NCBI GenBank assembly: GCA_002421905.1
Contig: DISK01000014.1
Coordinates: 1-64,000 of the forward strand
Source of the DNA: Micavibrio sp. UBA6212
Lineage (GTDB): Bacteria > Pseudomonadota > Alphaproteobacteria > Micavibrionales > Micavibrionaceae
DNA: 64,000 nucleotides
Direction: 5' to 3'
Positions 50,951 through 59,734 of the stretch are shown piece after piece (positions within the stretch are counted from its first letter, which is position 1; each line of letters starts with the position of its first letter). Under the pieces are notes generated by a model. The model was not told the DNA's origin and did no database searches. It saw nothing but the letters and a program-made list of their open reading frames with translations. Made by a program: the position numbers and the translations under genes.

Positions 50951-50977
50951 TCTTGGTGTCTTCGTGCCTTGGTGGTT
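50951..50977. repeat. Fragment of the CTTGGTGTCTTCGTG dispersed repeat
   Basis: TCTTGGTGTCTTCGTGCCTT then GGTGGTT. A second, nearly identical copy lies at 59762-59788. It is short, A-poor and outside genes; similar sequences are common in many bacterial genomes. Confidence 0.7.
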
Positions 50978-50988
50978 AATCTCTTTTT

Positions 50989-51447
50989 CTACTGCAAATG
51001 AATATGATGTTTTTGGGTTGAAAGTGTGCCTTGGTCGATGATGGCAACTGTCAATCGTGAGATGGCAACACGCTTGCCGGTTGCCTCTTCGGTCATATCG
51101 GTTTGCCACACTTGCGTCCGCCGTCCAATATGCAACGGCGAACAAACGCCAATAACAAAACCTTCTGTCACGGCGCGAATATGATTGCAATTTATCTCAA
51201 GACCGACTGCACGATACTGATCGGGATCAATCGTCATCCATGATGCAACACTTCCCAGCGTCTCGGATAAAACACAAGACGCTCCGCCATGCAGAATGCC
51301 GAATGGCTGGGTGGTGCGATGATCGACAGGGATTTTTCCGGCAAGGGAATTTTCACCAATTTCGGTAAATTCAAACCCGATATGCGTACCCATATTTGCG
51401 TTACGCAAACCTTCGAGCATCTCAAGCGTATAGGGTTTGAACCACAT
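50989..51447 (-). CDS. PaaI/YbdB-type hotdog-fold thioesterase
   Basis: 152 residues. Hotdog fold with FGILHGGASCVLSETLGSVA (about 49-68), the classical HGG...S motif with the catalytic Glu/Asp region, and EINCNHIRAVTEGFVIGVCS (about 84-103). Such enzymes hydrolyse acyl-CoA or acyl-ACP; the substrate is unknown. It is five bases downstream of fabI and precedes aroC, so a fatty-acid-related proofreading role is a reasonable inference. Confidence 0.88.
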   Translation of the reverse strand: MWFKPYTLEMLEGLRNANMGTHIGFEFTEIGENSLAGKIPVDHRTTQPFGILHGGASCVLSETLGSVASWMTIDPDQYRAVGLEINCNHIRAVTEGFVIGVCSPLHIGRRTQVWQTDMTEEATGKRVAISRLTVAIIDQGTLSTQKHHIHLQ

Positions 51448-51452
51448 TCGTC

Positions 51453-52304
51453 TTAGGCTGCCTCTTCGGAATTTTTCGGAGCAATGCTTTCCAAAAGCTG
51501 TGCAGTTTCCGCAGCAGAGTCAATCGACACCATCCCAACGGTATGATAACCGGCATCCACATGCAGAACTTCGCCGGTGACACCTGCACCCAGATCAGAG
51601 AGCAGATACAAACCGGAATTTCCGACATCTTCAATGGTGACGTTGCGTTTCAATGGAGAGTTCAACTCGTTCCATTTCAGGATATAACGGAAATCACCAA
51701 TACCAGAAGCCGCCAGTGTTTTAATTGGGCCGGCAGAGATGGCATTAACGCGAATATTGTCTTTACCCAGATCGGTTGCAAGGTAACGCACAGAAGCTTC
51801 CAAGGCGGCCTTGGCAACACCCATCACATTATAATGCGGCATCACGCGCTCTGCTCCGTAATAGGTCAAAGTCAACAAAGACCCGCCCTCTTTCATCAAA
51901 GGCACAGCCCGTTTACAAACTGCCGTGAATGAATAAACGGAAATATCCATGGTCTTCAGGAAGTTGGCGCGGGTGGTATCCAGATACAGCCCGTCCAGTT
52001 CGGCCTTATCGGAAAAGGCAATCGCATGAACAACAAAATCCAGCTTGCCCCATTTGTCTTCAATCGCTTTGAATGTGGAATCAATACTGGATTCATCTGT
52101 GACATCACAAGGAACCACGATAGTGGAACCGACTTCATCAGCCAAAGGGCGCACACGTTTTTCCAGTGCCTCTCCCTGATACGTAAAAGCGAGCTCGGCT
52201 CCTTGAGCATGCAAAGCCTTGGCAATTCCCCAAGCGATCGACCGGTCGTTGGCGACCCCCATAATCAGGCCTTTTTTACCAGTCATTAACGAAGAAAACG
52301 TCAT
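51453..52304 (-). CDS. fabI: Enoyl-ACP reductase (NADH)
   Basis: Last reductive step of each fatty acid elongation cycle. The 283-aa SDR protein has the cofactor loop GLIMGVANDRSIAWGIAKAL (about 13-32, FabI-specific GVANxxSIAWGIA) and the active-site YYGAERVMPHYNVMGVAKAA (about 149-168) with the Y-x6-K spacing of FabI. AAGGG precedes the ATG at 52304. It leads the fabI-thioesterase-aroC-sppA operon. Confidence 0.97.
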   Translation of the reverse strand: MTFSSLMTGKKGLIMGVANDRSIAWGIAKALHAQGAELAFTYQGEALEKRVRPLADEVGSTIVVPCDVTDESSIDSTFKAIEDKWGKLDFVVHAIAFSDKAELDGLYLDTTRANFLKTMDISVYSFTAVCKRAVPLMKEGGSLLTLTYYGAERVMPHYNVMGVAKAALEASVRYLATDLGKDNIRVNAISAGPIKTLAASGIGDFRYILKWNELNSPLKRNVTIEDVGNSGLYLLSDLGAGVTGEVLHVDAGYHTVGMVSIDSAAETAQLLESIAPKNSEEAA

Positions 52305-52473
52305 GTAATACCCTTTTTTTATTTTACTTTAATAATATGTGTCCAGAACGCTGACATCCTACATATTTATAAGCAAACGTCCAGAAAGAATACACACTAT
52401 TACATATTCCCTTAACTTTTAACTGCTAGGATGAGGCAAGTCTAAAGATTAGCGCTTCAGGCATTATGGAATT

Positions 52474-54060
52474 ATGACAGATATCAAACTTGATAAAACG
52501 CAGAAATTTTGCGACCGCTATTCGGAAGAACTGAATCGTATTTTCCCGAATACGACGTTGCACTATATTTTGCACTACCGGGGACAAAAGCCCGAGCAAA
52601 TCGCAAAACTTTTGCCGAATCTCCACAACCACCCTGCTTATGACGAAGCCGTCTCGTTGCTCAAATTCAGATCCCCCGGGCATGATAACTCCGCGTTTCT
52701 GGGAATGGTGATCGGATTCAAGAAATCAATGCTGGGTCTGAAAAAGTCACCCGAATGTCTGGCCTTCGTTTCAATCAATCTCAACCAGCATGACAAGGAA
52801 GAAGATCTTCATTTTGCCATTCATGCGCTGACTGCCCATTTTCTTGAAACGGTGGACTTTTATACGCGCAAACATGCCGGCACTCAAAGCAATCAAATTC
52901 TGCAACCAAAAAGAAACAACATCTCGACCTGTCGGCTAAATCTGAAATCCGACGTCTATAGCGTCTTGCAAATGACCTATGAAGGATACGACAACGCGGT
53001 TGAAAATCTGGCGCGTAAAAGAGCCCACAATGCCGTCACACCGCAAACTGGTCATCCTGAAGAATTCCCCTACCCGATTTCTCTTGATGTAACGAAATTT
53101 GCTATTGATAAATTTATCTCGGCCCCGAAAAAATCTGCGATCAACAGCGCCTATACTCTGGCGCGTCATGTCGCGGCCAGCTTTGACCTTGAAAATATCG
53201 AAACATGGATCAACTTTGTAAACCCTGCACAAACCATGGCGTGGAGTGGCTACAAACCCAGCCAGATTTTAAGTGCGGCGCTCAATACATCGAGCAATCC
53301 ATTTCTGAAATCAACGGCGCATATGATGGGTGAAATTCTTGATATTGAACCAGCCCCACCAGAAAGCCTGCCAACGGGATATAATCCCTTCGCCTTGCCG
53401 GAGGTTAATTACATCCAGCACGAACGCTCGGTCGAAGAAACATTTGAAATGGTTTTGATCCACGCGATGGAGGCAGACAGCCACCTGCCCTTGATCCATG
53501 TGGCAAATAACCAGAATGAAGGCTTGCTCAAAGGACGTTTTTCCGGTTGGTGTGCCCACGCTTTGCAATCTGCTGCCACGGCCTACACGACAGCCTCGGT
53601 GCGTGGTATGCCAAGCGGACAGGCCGCTCGCCTTGAATTCCAAAGTGCGAAACAACAAACAGGCTGGAAAGAACTCAACCACATCGGAAGTTTTGTCACA
53701 GACTCTCATAAAAATGGTAAGGCCGTGACCTTGTCCGGCATTTCCGAATGGTGTGAACATAATCCACAATACAAAGCCATTCTGGAATCAATCAATATGA
53801 CTCTGGCTGATCCGGCCTTCGCCAGAAAGCTGGAAGCCTCGGCGGAAATGCCATCCCCTGGCCCTTTGCCGAAAGCCGCACCACAACGCGCGCGGGCTCA
53901 CAATTTTGTACCACAAATGGCACCCGCAGCCGCACCGGGCCTTGCATTGGGTGGTGGCGGCATGGGGGGAGGAAACTTCATGTCCAACCCTCCATCCCGA
54001 CAAAAACCAGCCCCGTCCGATCTTCTGGATTTCAACGTCGAAGACGAAACCAAAAACTAG
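52474..54060 (+). CDS. Large unknown soluble protein
   Basis: 528 residues, not recognised. No signal peptide or membrane segment. Helical body with two repeated-looking blocks (LLPNLHNHPAYDEAVSLLKF; ESLPTGYNPFALPEVNYIQH), an HxAIHALTAHFLETVDFY segment, and from about residue 465 a low-complexity Pro/Ala/Gly tail (PLPKAAPQRARAHNFVPQMA; GLALGGGGMGGGNFMSN) ending in an acidic LLDFNVEDETKN. It has its own strong terminator and is followed by a minus-strand lipoprotein gene. The tail suggests a scaffold or partner-binding protein (inference). Confidence 0.65.
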   Translation: MTDIKLDKTQKFCDRYSEELNRIFPNTTLHYILHYRGQKPEQIAKLLPNLHNHPAYDEAVSLLKFRSPGHDNSAFLGMVIGFKKSMLGLKKSPECLAFVSINLNQHDKEEDLHFAIHALTAHFLETVDFYTRKHAGTQSNQILQPKRNNISTCRLNLKSDVYSVLQMTYEGYDNAVENLARKRAHNAVTPQTGHPEEFPYPISLDVTKFAIDKFISAPKKSAINSAYTLARHVAASFDLENIETWINFVNPAQTMAWSGYKPSQILSAALNTSSNPFLKSTAHMMGEILDIEPAPPESLPTGYNPFALPEVNYIQHERSVEETFEMVLIHAMEADSHLPLIHVANNQNEGLLKGRFSGWCAHALQSAATAYTTASVRGMPSGQAARLEFQSAKQQTGWKELNHIGSFVTDSHKNGKAVTLSGISEWCEHNPQYKAILESINMTLADPAFARKLEASAEMPSPGPLPKAAPQRARAHNFVPQMAPAAAPGLALGGGGMGGGNFMSNPPSRQKPAPSDLLDFNVEDETKN

Positions 54061-54065
54061 ATCAC

Positions 54066-54099
54066 AAAAAAAAAAGCCGCCTCTCTCGAGACGGCTTTT
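54066..54099. terminator. Bidirectional terminator
   Basis: AAAAGCCG ... CGGCTTTT around CCTCTCTCGAGA, with a run of A on the left and T on the right; it ends both the plus-strand 528-aa gene and the minus-strand lipoprotein gene at 54120. Confidence 0.85.
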
Positions 54100-54119
54100 C
54101 AAATTCATAGTGGTGAAAT

Positions 54120-54593
54120 CTAGTTCACGATCTGCCATGTTCCATCAGGATTTTGACAGGCTGAGCCATAACCAGTTTGTTGCTTGCCATCCACATAAAT
54201 GGTCTGGCTGTATTCACGGCAATAACTTCCAGTCGTGTTGCTATACCCTTCTTTGGTCGGGGTGACTGTACCAGAATGACCTGAATCAGGGTTGTTCCAA
54301 CTAATATTTTCACCGATAGGCGCTGCATAAGCTTTCTGTTGGGCTTGATTTGCATACATCAAGTCCGCTCTGTCGAGTGATTTACCCAACTCGCTACCGA
54401 CCAATGTTCCAAGCAAAGCACCAATACCGACGCCAACCAATTGTCCGGTCCCTTTACCGAACTGTGCGCCGGCGACACCGCCAAGAACGGCACCCGCGGC
54501 AGAACCTACCATCTGTTTATTCCCCATATCTTGTGTACATGCGGCCATGGACATGGAGACCATTGCCAACAATGCCAAAAATTTCATTTTCAT
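54120..54593 (-). CDS. 17 kDa surface-antigen-like lipoprotein (glycine-zipper)
   Basis: 157 residues. Signal peptide with lipobox (MVSMSMAACTQDM; cysteine about residue 19). A glycine-zipper segment GSAAGAVLGGVAGAQFGKGT and GVGIGALLGTLVGSELGKSL (about 31-70) inserts in the outer membrane. The C-terminal part (NPDSGHSGTVTPTKEG, YCREYSQTIYVDGKQQ, CQNPDGTWQIVN) matches the Rickettsia 17 kDa antigen family closely in motif order. Outer-membrane lipoprotein, exact function unknown. Confidence 0.93.
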   Translation of the reverse strand: MKMKFLALLAMVSMSMAACTQDMGNKQMVGSAAGAVLGGVAGAQFGKGTGQLVGVGIGALLGTLVGSELGKSLDRADLMYANQAQQKAYAAPIGENISWNNPDSGHSGTVTPTKEGYSNTTGSYCREYSQTIYVDGKQQTGYGSACQNPDGTWQIVN

Positions 54594-54720
54594 CTTCCGG
54601 TTCCTTTCGGTAAATAATACTTGCCCTTAATGGGCGACTTAACTGTATAACGAAACTATATATAGGTTTCCCCCACTAGAAAACATTAAGTATTTCAAAA
54701 AATTTTTTAAGAGAATAAAT

Positions 54721-55308
54721 ATGTCAATAGAAAACACCCCGACCCCGATCCAATTATTCCATCAATGGTTTGAGGACGCCAGCCAAAGCGAAGCAACCGA
54801 TCCGGATGCTGCCTGCCTTGCAACCGTTGACAAAGACGGCCTGCCGAACGCGCGGGTTATTCTGGTCAGAAAGATTGATGAAAACGGATTCTGCTTCTTT
54901 ACCAACTGCGAAAGCGCCAAAGGGCAAGAACTGATTTCTGTACCCAAGGCCGCCCTAAATTTCCATTGGAAAAGCAGCAAACGTCAGGTACGGGTTCGCG
55001 GGACAATTACCCCTGTGTCTCGGGAAGAGGCCGATGAATACTATCAAAGCCGCCCGCTGGGCAATCGCATTGGCGCATGGGCATCGTTGCAATCCCGCCC
55101 GCTCGACGCCCGGGAAACCCTGATTAAACGTGTCGAAGAATTCGAAGGTAAATTCGGCGAACATCCGCCCCGCCCTGACCATTGGGGTGGGTTCCGGTTA
55201 ACGCCCGTTTCGATCGAATTCTGGCAGGAAGGCGAGTTTCGCCTGCATAACCGCCTCCTCTTTGTAAAAGATGGGGACGGCTGGCAACAGACGACACTTT
55301 ACCCATAA
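54721..55308 (+). CDS. pdxH: Pyridoxamine 5'-phosphate oxidase
   Basis: FMN-dependent oxidase converting PNP/PMP to PLP. 195 residues with LPNARVILVRKIDENGFCFF (about 43-62), KAALNFHWKSSKRQVRVRGT (about 78-97), RPLGNRIGAWASLQSRPLDA (about 110-129) and WGGFRLTPVSIEFWQEG (about 154-170), all in PdxH order. AAGAGA lies before the ATG. It is divergent from the lipoprotein gene and precedes the metA-like gene. Confidence 0.97.
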   Translation: MSIENTPTPIQLFHQWFEDASQSEATDPDAACLATVDKDGLPNARVILVRKIDENGFCFFTNCESAKGQELISVPKAALNFHWKSSKRQVRVRGTITPVSREEADEYYQSRPLGNRIGAWASLQSRPLDARETLIKRVEEFEGKFGEHPPRPDHWGGFRLTPVSIEFWQEGEFRLHNRLLFVKDGDGWQQTTLYP

Positions 55309-55356
55309 ATTAGATTTTTAATGATTTTTACTTGACAAAATCATATGAAAAAGGCG

Positions 55357-55427
55357 AAGCTACCCTCCATAGAAGCGGGATTTGAGGGGTAGCTTGCACC
55401 GCTTTATAATAAATTGCTAAAGCACTA
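55357..55427 (+). promoter_or_regulatory. SAM-II-type riboswitch candidate before the metA-like gene
   Basis: P1 stem AAGCGG (55373-55378) / CCGCTT (55399-55404) encloses GATTTGAG and GGTAGCTTGCA. It is followed by AUAAAUUGCUAAAGC (55108-type position 55107-55123), close to the AUAAAU..GCUAAA strand I recall from the SAM-II aptamer; GCTT (55392-55395) can pair with AAGC (55120-55123 shifted to 55420-55423) as the pseudoknot. An upstream arm AAGCTACCCTC (55357-55367) can instead pair with GAGGGGTAGCTT (55384-55395), a competing fold that would disrupt P1 and the pseudoknot. Family recognised by memory and context only. Confidence 0.75.
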
Positions 55428-55482
55428 TGGCTCATTTCCATACACCCCACCAATAAAAACACAAATTTTTGTGAGGGTGAGC

Positions 55483-56511
55483 ATGAGCGTAAAAACTTTT
55501 GGCGACGTATCGTCTTTATTTTCAAAAACATTCCAGTCAGACCATCCGCAAAAAGACAGGCCCAGACCAGACAGGCCAAAAATTGTCTTCATCAATTTGA
55601 TGGATAATGCGCGCGGGACAGAAAAACATTTTCTCAACATCTTGAAAAAGGCGTCACCGGACGCCGTGGTTATTTTGTGCCGGATGGCCTGTAACCACAA
55701 GGATCCTCGATATTTTAACGAACAGGATTACCTGAACTCTGATCGCTATCAGGACTGGCAAACTGTTATTGGCAACACCTATGCCGATCAGGTGATTGTC
55801 AGCGGCATCAACCGTGGCCTTCTAAGCTATGATGACATGAAGAATGACTACAAGGATTTCTGGGATGAATGCTGTACCTTGTTCCGCAAACTTCAACATG
55901 CGACACGCAACGGACAGGTTGGTCATGCAACCTTGATCTGTTGGGCGGCCTTTGCCGCGATGAAAGACCTTTACGAAGTTGAAAAAGATATTCACGCGGA
56001 AAAATTCTACGGCCTCTTTCCCCATAAAATCCCCTCGCCCGATCATCCGCTAGTCAAGGGAACTCAAGGCTCTGAAATCCTTATTCCACAATCACGTTAT
56101 TCCTATATGGAATCATCACACTTAAAAGACGTCATCGACTATCATCAAGGAACTGTGGCGATGGATGGGCCGGATGGGCCTGCGATCTGGACGCTCGAAC
56201 AACAACGCATTTCGTGCATTATCAATCATCCGGAATACAGCATTGATACCTTGCACAAAGAATATGAATTCGGAAAAAGCAAAGAAGGCGATGATTTCGC
56301 TCCTCCCCGCAATTATGATGTCCAGAACATCAATTGCGCGAAGCATAGGGAATCATTCGCCCGACTGGAAGAATTCTGCATAACTTTTTATCAAAACCTA
56401 ATAAATCACGCTCTGGAAGCACGCCCAAACGCGTCCCTGCCCTGTAAAAAGTTGGACGAAGAAAATTCCCGACCCGATATTGTTCTGCGCCAGGACTTTC
56501 AACGCGGTTAA
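55483..56511 (+). CDS. metA: Homoserine O-acyltransferase (MetA/HTS family), diverged
   Basis: 342 residues, ATG at 55483 with GAGGGTGA. Family MetA activates homoserine with succinyl- or acetyl-CoA for methionine synthesis. Visible: IVFINLMDNARGTEKHFLNI (about 34-53), catalytic Cys in LICWAAFAAMKDLYEV (C153), the His/Glu pair in CIINHPEYSIDTLHKEYEF (H249, E251) and YGLFPHKI. Departures from the usual family are GIN in place of the GAP oxyanion loop (about 108-110) and PQSRY in place of PHSRY (about 202-206). The SAM-II-type leader fits methionine control. The acyl donor cannot be read from sequence. Confidence 0.82.
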   Translation: MSVKTFGDVSSLFSKTFQSDHPQKDRPRPDRPKIVFINLMDNARGTEKHFLNILKKASPDAVVILCRMACNHKDPRYFNEQDYLNSDRYQDWQTVIGNTYADQVIVSGINRGLLSYDDMKNDYKDFWDECCTLFRKLQHATRNGQVGHATLICWAAFAAMKDLYEVEKDIHAEKFYGLFPHKIPSPDHPLVKGTQGSEILIPQSRYSYMESSHLKDVIDYHQGTVAMDGPDGPAIWTLEQQRISCIINHPEYSIDTLHKEYEFGKSKEGDDFAPPRNYDVQNINCAKHRESFARLEEFCITFYQNLINHALEARPNASLPCKKLDEENSRPDIVLRQDFQRG

Positions 56512-56528
56512 TTCTTGTCAAACCAGTG

Positions 56529-56562
56529 TAAATCCCCTAAATCATTAGGGGATTTATTTATT
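56529..56562 (+). terminator. Intrinsic terminator after the metA-like gene
   Basis: TAAATCCCCTAA-ATCA-TTAGGGGATTTA, a perfect 12-bp stem with a 4-base loop, then TTTATT. It separates metA from the DAHP synthase gene. Confidence 0.92.
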
Positions 56563-56582
56563 GCATAGCAACAGAGACATGT

Positions 56583-57977
56583 ATGACCACAAACTGGACA
56601 CCTGAAAGCTGGAGAGACAAACCAGCCAAACAATTGCCAACCTACGGCGATGCCCCCGAAGCATTGGCAGCAGCAGAAACAGAACTGCGCCGGATGCCAC
56701 CACTGGTCTTTGCCGGAGAAGCCCGCCAGCTCAAAAGTCAACTGGACAGCGCCTCGAAAGGTGATGCGTTCGTTTTAATGGGTGGCGACTGCGCCGAAAG
56801 CTTTGCCGAATTTGGCGCAAACAAGATCAGGGATACATTCCGCATTCTGTTGCAAATGTCGGTGGTGATGACTTTTGCCGGCTCCATGCCGATTATCAAA
56901 ATGGGGCGGATGGCTGGACAATTTGCCAAACCCCGTTCCGAAGATACTGAAACCAAAGACGGGATCACGCTCCCGACCTATCGCGGCGACATTATCAACG
57001 GAATTGAATTCTCCGAAGAGTCACGCAGACCCGACCCGATGCGGATGGTTCGCGCCTATAACCAGTCGGCAGCGACACTCAACTTGTTGCGCGCCTTTGC
57101 CAAAGGTGGATACGCTGATCTTCACATGGTCAATAAATGGAATCTGGATTTCATTGCAGACAGTCCCCAAGCCGAACGCTACCAGAAACTCTCCGAACGG
57201 ATTGAACAAGCGCTCGATTTCATGACTGCGTGCGGCATGACCGGCGAAAAAATTCCCCATATTTTGAAGCAAACAGATTTTTACACCTGCCACGAAGCTT
57301 TGCTGCTCCCTTATGAAGAAGCGCTGACCCGCGTGGATAGTACGACTGGTGACTGGTACGACTGCTCGGGGCATTTTGTCTGGATTGGCGCACGTACCAA
57401 TCAGGAAGACCACGCCCAGATCGAATTTGTCCGTGGTATCAAAAACCCGATCGGCATGAAATGTCCACCGACCACCACACCGGATGATCTGATCCGCCTG
57501 ATTGATAAAATCAATCCGGACAATGAACCCGGACGCCTGACCCTGATTTCACGCATGGGCGCTGGAAAAGTATTCGATCATCTGCCGCAACTCGTCCGCA
57601 AAGTGAAAGATGAAGGCCGTATCGTAACATGGGTTTGTGACCCGATGCACGGCAACACCACCAAATCCTCAAGCGGATATAAAACCCGCCAGTTCAATTC
57701 GATCCTGAGTGAAGTTCAGGACTTCTTCTCGGTTCACAAAGGCGAAGGAACCATTCCGGGCGGCATTCATATCGAAATGACCGGACAAAATGTCACCGAA
57801 TGCGTTGGTGGACTGCAAGATCTGCGCGATGAAAATCTGTCCGACCGTTACCATACACATTGCGACCCACGCCTCAATGCTTCGCAATCTCTGGAACTGG
57901 CATTCCTTGTGGCCGATGAACTCAAATCCCTGCGTAGTGACAGAAAACAAAATATTCTCAATATTGCAGCGGAATAA
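56583..57977 (+). CDS. Class II 3-deoxy-7-phosphoheptulonate (DAHP) synthase
   Basis: First enzyme of the shikimate pathway (PEP plus erythrose 4-phosphate). The 464-aa plant-like class II type is identified by FVLMGGDCAESFAEFGANKI (about 60-79), the KMGRMAGQFAKPRSEDTETK block (about 102-121), and EFVRGIKNPIGMKCPPTTTP (about 281-300) with the metal and PEP ligands; it ends CDPRLNASQSLELAFLVADE. No class I signature. It is followed by nadE after 12 bases and preceded by a terminator, so it is likely the first gene of its transcript. Confidence 0.96.
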   Translation: MTTNWTPESWRDKPAKQLPTYGDAPEALAAAETELRRMPPLVFAGEARQLKSQLDSASKGDAFVLMGGDCAESFAEFGANKIRDTFRILLQMSVVMTFAGSMPIIKMGRMAGQFAKPRSEDTETKDGITLPTYRGDIINGIEFSEESRRPDPMRMVRAYNQSAATLNLLRAFAKGGYADLHMVNKWNLDFIADSPQAERYQKLSERIEQALDFMTACGMTGEKIPHILKQTDFYTCHEALLLPYEEALTRVDSTTGDWYDCSGHFVWIGARTNQEDHAQIEFVRGIKNPIGMKCPPTTTPDDLIRLIDKINPDNEPGRLTLISRMGAGKVFDHLPQLVRKVKDEGRIVTWVCDPMHGNTTKSSSGYKTRQFNSILSEVQDFFSVHKGEGTIPGGIHIEMTGQNVTECVGGLQDLRDENLSDRYHTHCDPRLNASQSLELAFLVADELKSLRSDRKQNILNIAAE

Positions 57978-57989
57978 AACGGGATCAGA

Positions 57990-59558
57990 ATGCGGCTCAC
58001 CTTGGCACAAGTCAATCCGATCGTCGGAGATCTGGATTATAATCTGGAATTGATTGACCGTGTCTGGTCAGACCACGACGCAACATCCGATCTGATTATT
58101 TTTCCTGAAATGGTTCTAACCGGATATCCTCCGGAAGACCTTCTGCACAAGCCTTCTTTTATCGAAGACTGCCAGAAAAAAATCGAAGCCTTATTGGATC
58201 GTGGAACAAACAGGTCCTCCGCTATTCTAATTGGCGCACCTGTCATGCAAAACGGTTTGCTCTATAATGCGGCTCTGCTGATCGACGGTAAAACCATCCA
58301 CAAACCTGTCACCAAACACCACCTGCCCAATTACGGCGTGTTTGATGAAAAACGCTATTTTACGGCAGGCAGCCCCCACGACCCGATTGATTTCCGTGGC
58401 ACAAAACTGGGTGTCATGGTCTGTGAAGATATGTGGTTTCCCAACATCGCGGAACATTTGAAAGAAAACGGAGCGCAGATTCTGATCTCGCTGAACGGCA
58501 GCCCCTTTGAAACAGGCAAACAATCAACCAGATTGTTGCAAGCCAAATTCAGAACCGCAGAGACCGGCCTCCCGCTAATCTACGTCAATCAGGTTGGCGG
58601 GCAAGATGATCTGGTTTTTGACGGAGCGTCTTTTGCCTTGAACGCACAAGGCGAAGTCATCCTGACCTGCAAATCTTTTGAAGAAGATATCAAATCTTAC
58701 CTTTCCGGACATCTCGAACCATCATCTTCTTCGGAAGAACTGATCTTCAAGGCGGCCTCACTTGGCCTCAAAGATTATATGCGTAAAACGCACCAGAAAA
58801 AAGTTCTGCTGGGCTTGTCGGGTGGCGTGGACAGCGCACTGGTTGCGGCGATTGCCGTGGATGCCCTCGGGAGCGAGAACGTCCACACCGTGATGATGCC
58901 CTCCGACTTTACATCGCAAGAAAGTCTCGAGGACGCCAAAGAATGCGCCAAACGCCTCGGCATTTCTTACGAAATTGTTGCGATCAAAAATATGGTTGAA
59001 ACTTTTACCAAAGACCAACCCGATACATCAGGCCTCGCCCACGAAAATCTGCAATCGCGTTTGCGGGGTCTTGTTTTGATGACCAGATCAAACATGACAG
59101 GTGCAATGGTTTTATCCACCGGAAACAAATCCGAAATGGCGATGGGGTATGCGACCCTCTACGGCGATATGTGCGGCGGCTATAATCCGCTCAAGGATAT
59201 TTATAAAACACAGGTTTATAAAATTTGTGACTGGCTGAACAAAACGCGCGGGAATCTAATTCCAGACAACGTCCTCACCAAAGCGCCGAGTGCCGAACTT
59301 CGTCCCAACCAAAAAGATCAGGACAGCCTTCCCCCCTACGAAACGCTGGACGTTATCTTGCATTGCCTGATCGAACAGGATTTGGGGATCGCCGACACCA
59401 TCAAAGTGGGATTTGATAAAAGCACTGTTGAAAAAGTGGCAAGGCTACTCAAAATCGCCCAATATAAAAGAAACCAGTCCCCCCCGGGGCCAAAAATCAC
59501 ACCGCGCGCCTTCGCCCGTGACCGCCGCTATCCCATCGCCAACGGCTATAAAGAGTAG
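57990..59558 (+). CDS. nadE: Glutamine-hydrolysing NAD(+) synthase
   Basis: Converts deamido-NAD to NAD, using glutamine as ammonia source. 522 residues in two domains. The N-terminal nitrilase-like glutaminase shows IIFPEMVLTGYPPEDLL (about 36-52; catalytic Glu), KHHLPNYGVFDEKRYF (about 109-124; Lys) and GVMVCEDMWF (about 147-156; Cys). The C-terminal synthase has KVLLGLSGGVDSALVAAI (about 271-288), the PP-loop. The gene follows the DAHP synthase directly. A stop codon precedes a repeat array. Confidence 0.96.
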   Translation: MRLTLAQVNPIVGDLDYNLELIDRVWSDHDATSDLIIFPEMVLTGYPPEDLLHKPSFIEDCQKKIEALLDRGTNRSSAILIGAPVMQNGLLYNAALLIDGKTIHKPVTKHHLPNYGVFDEKRYFTAGSPHDPIDFRGTKLGVMVCEDMWFPNIAEHLKENGAQILISLNGSPFETGKQSTRLLQAKFRTAETGLPLIYVNQVGGQDDLVFDGASFALNAQGEVILTCKSFEEDIKSYLSGHLEPSSSSEELIFKAASLGLKDYMRKTHQKKVLLGLSGGVDSALVAAIAVDALGSENVHTVMMPSDFTSQESLEDAKECAKRLGISYEIVAIKNMVETFTKDQPDTSGLAHENLQSRLRGLVLMTRSNMTGAMVLSTGNKSEMAMGYATLYGDMCGGYNPLKDIYKTQVYKICDWLNKTRGNLIPDNVLTKAPSAELRPNQKDQDSLPPYETLDVILHCLIEQDLGIADTIKVGFDKSTVEKVARLLKIAQYKRNQSPPGPKITPRAFARDRRYPIANGYKE

Positions 59559-59586
59559 TCCCAAGGGCATCCTTAAATCAGGAAAC

Positions 59587-59729
59587 AAGTCCTCTCCCTT
59601 GAGGGGGCCAAATCTCTTCTTTCCCCTCCCCCTTGAGGGGGCCAAATCGCTTCTTTCCCCTCCCCCTTGAGGGGGCCAAATCTCTTCTTTCCCCTCCCCC
59701 TTGAGGGGGGAGGGTCAGGGTGGGGGTGC
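59587..59729 (+). repeat. REP-like array with exact 34-base period (four units)
   Basis: TTGAGGGG positions recur at 59599, 59633, 59667 and 59701, so the period is exactly 34. Units read CCCTCCCCCTTGAGGGGGCC plus AAATCTCTTCTTTC; the last ends CCTCCCCCTTGAGGGGGGAG then GGTCAGGGTGGGGGTG. It occupies most of the gap between nadE and gltX (59559-59881), with the next entry. Confidence 0.92.
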
Positions 59730-59734
59730 TTTAA

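Noticed and set aside
52426..52683. 85-aa minus-strand ORF and similar shadows around the 528-aa gene
   Set aside because: No ribosome site and complete overlap with a stronger plus-strand frame.
59587..59729. CRISPR-like array (34-base period)
   Set aside because: Units are contiguous palindromes with a constant linker and no unique spacers; no cas genes are seen.
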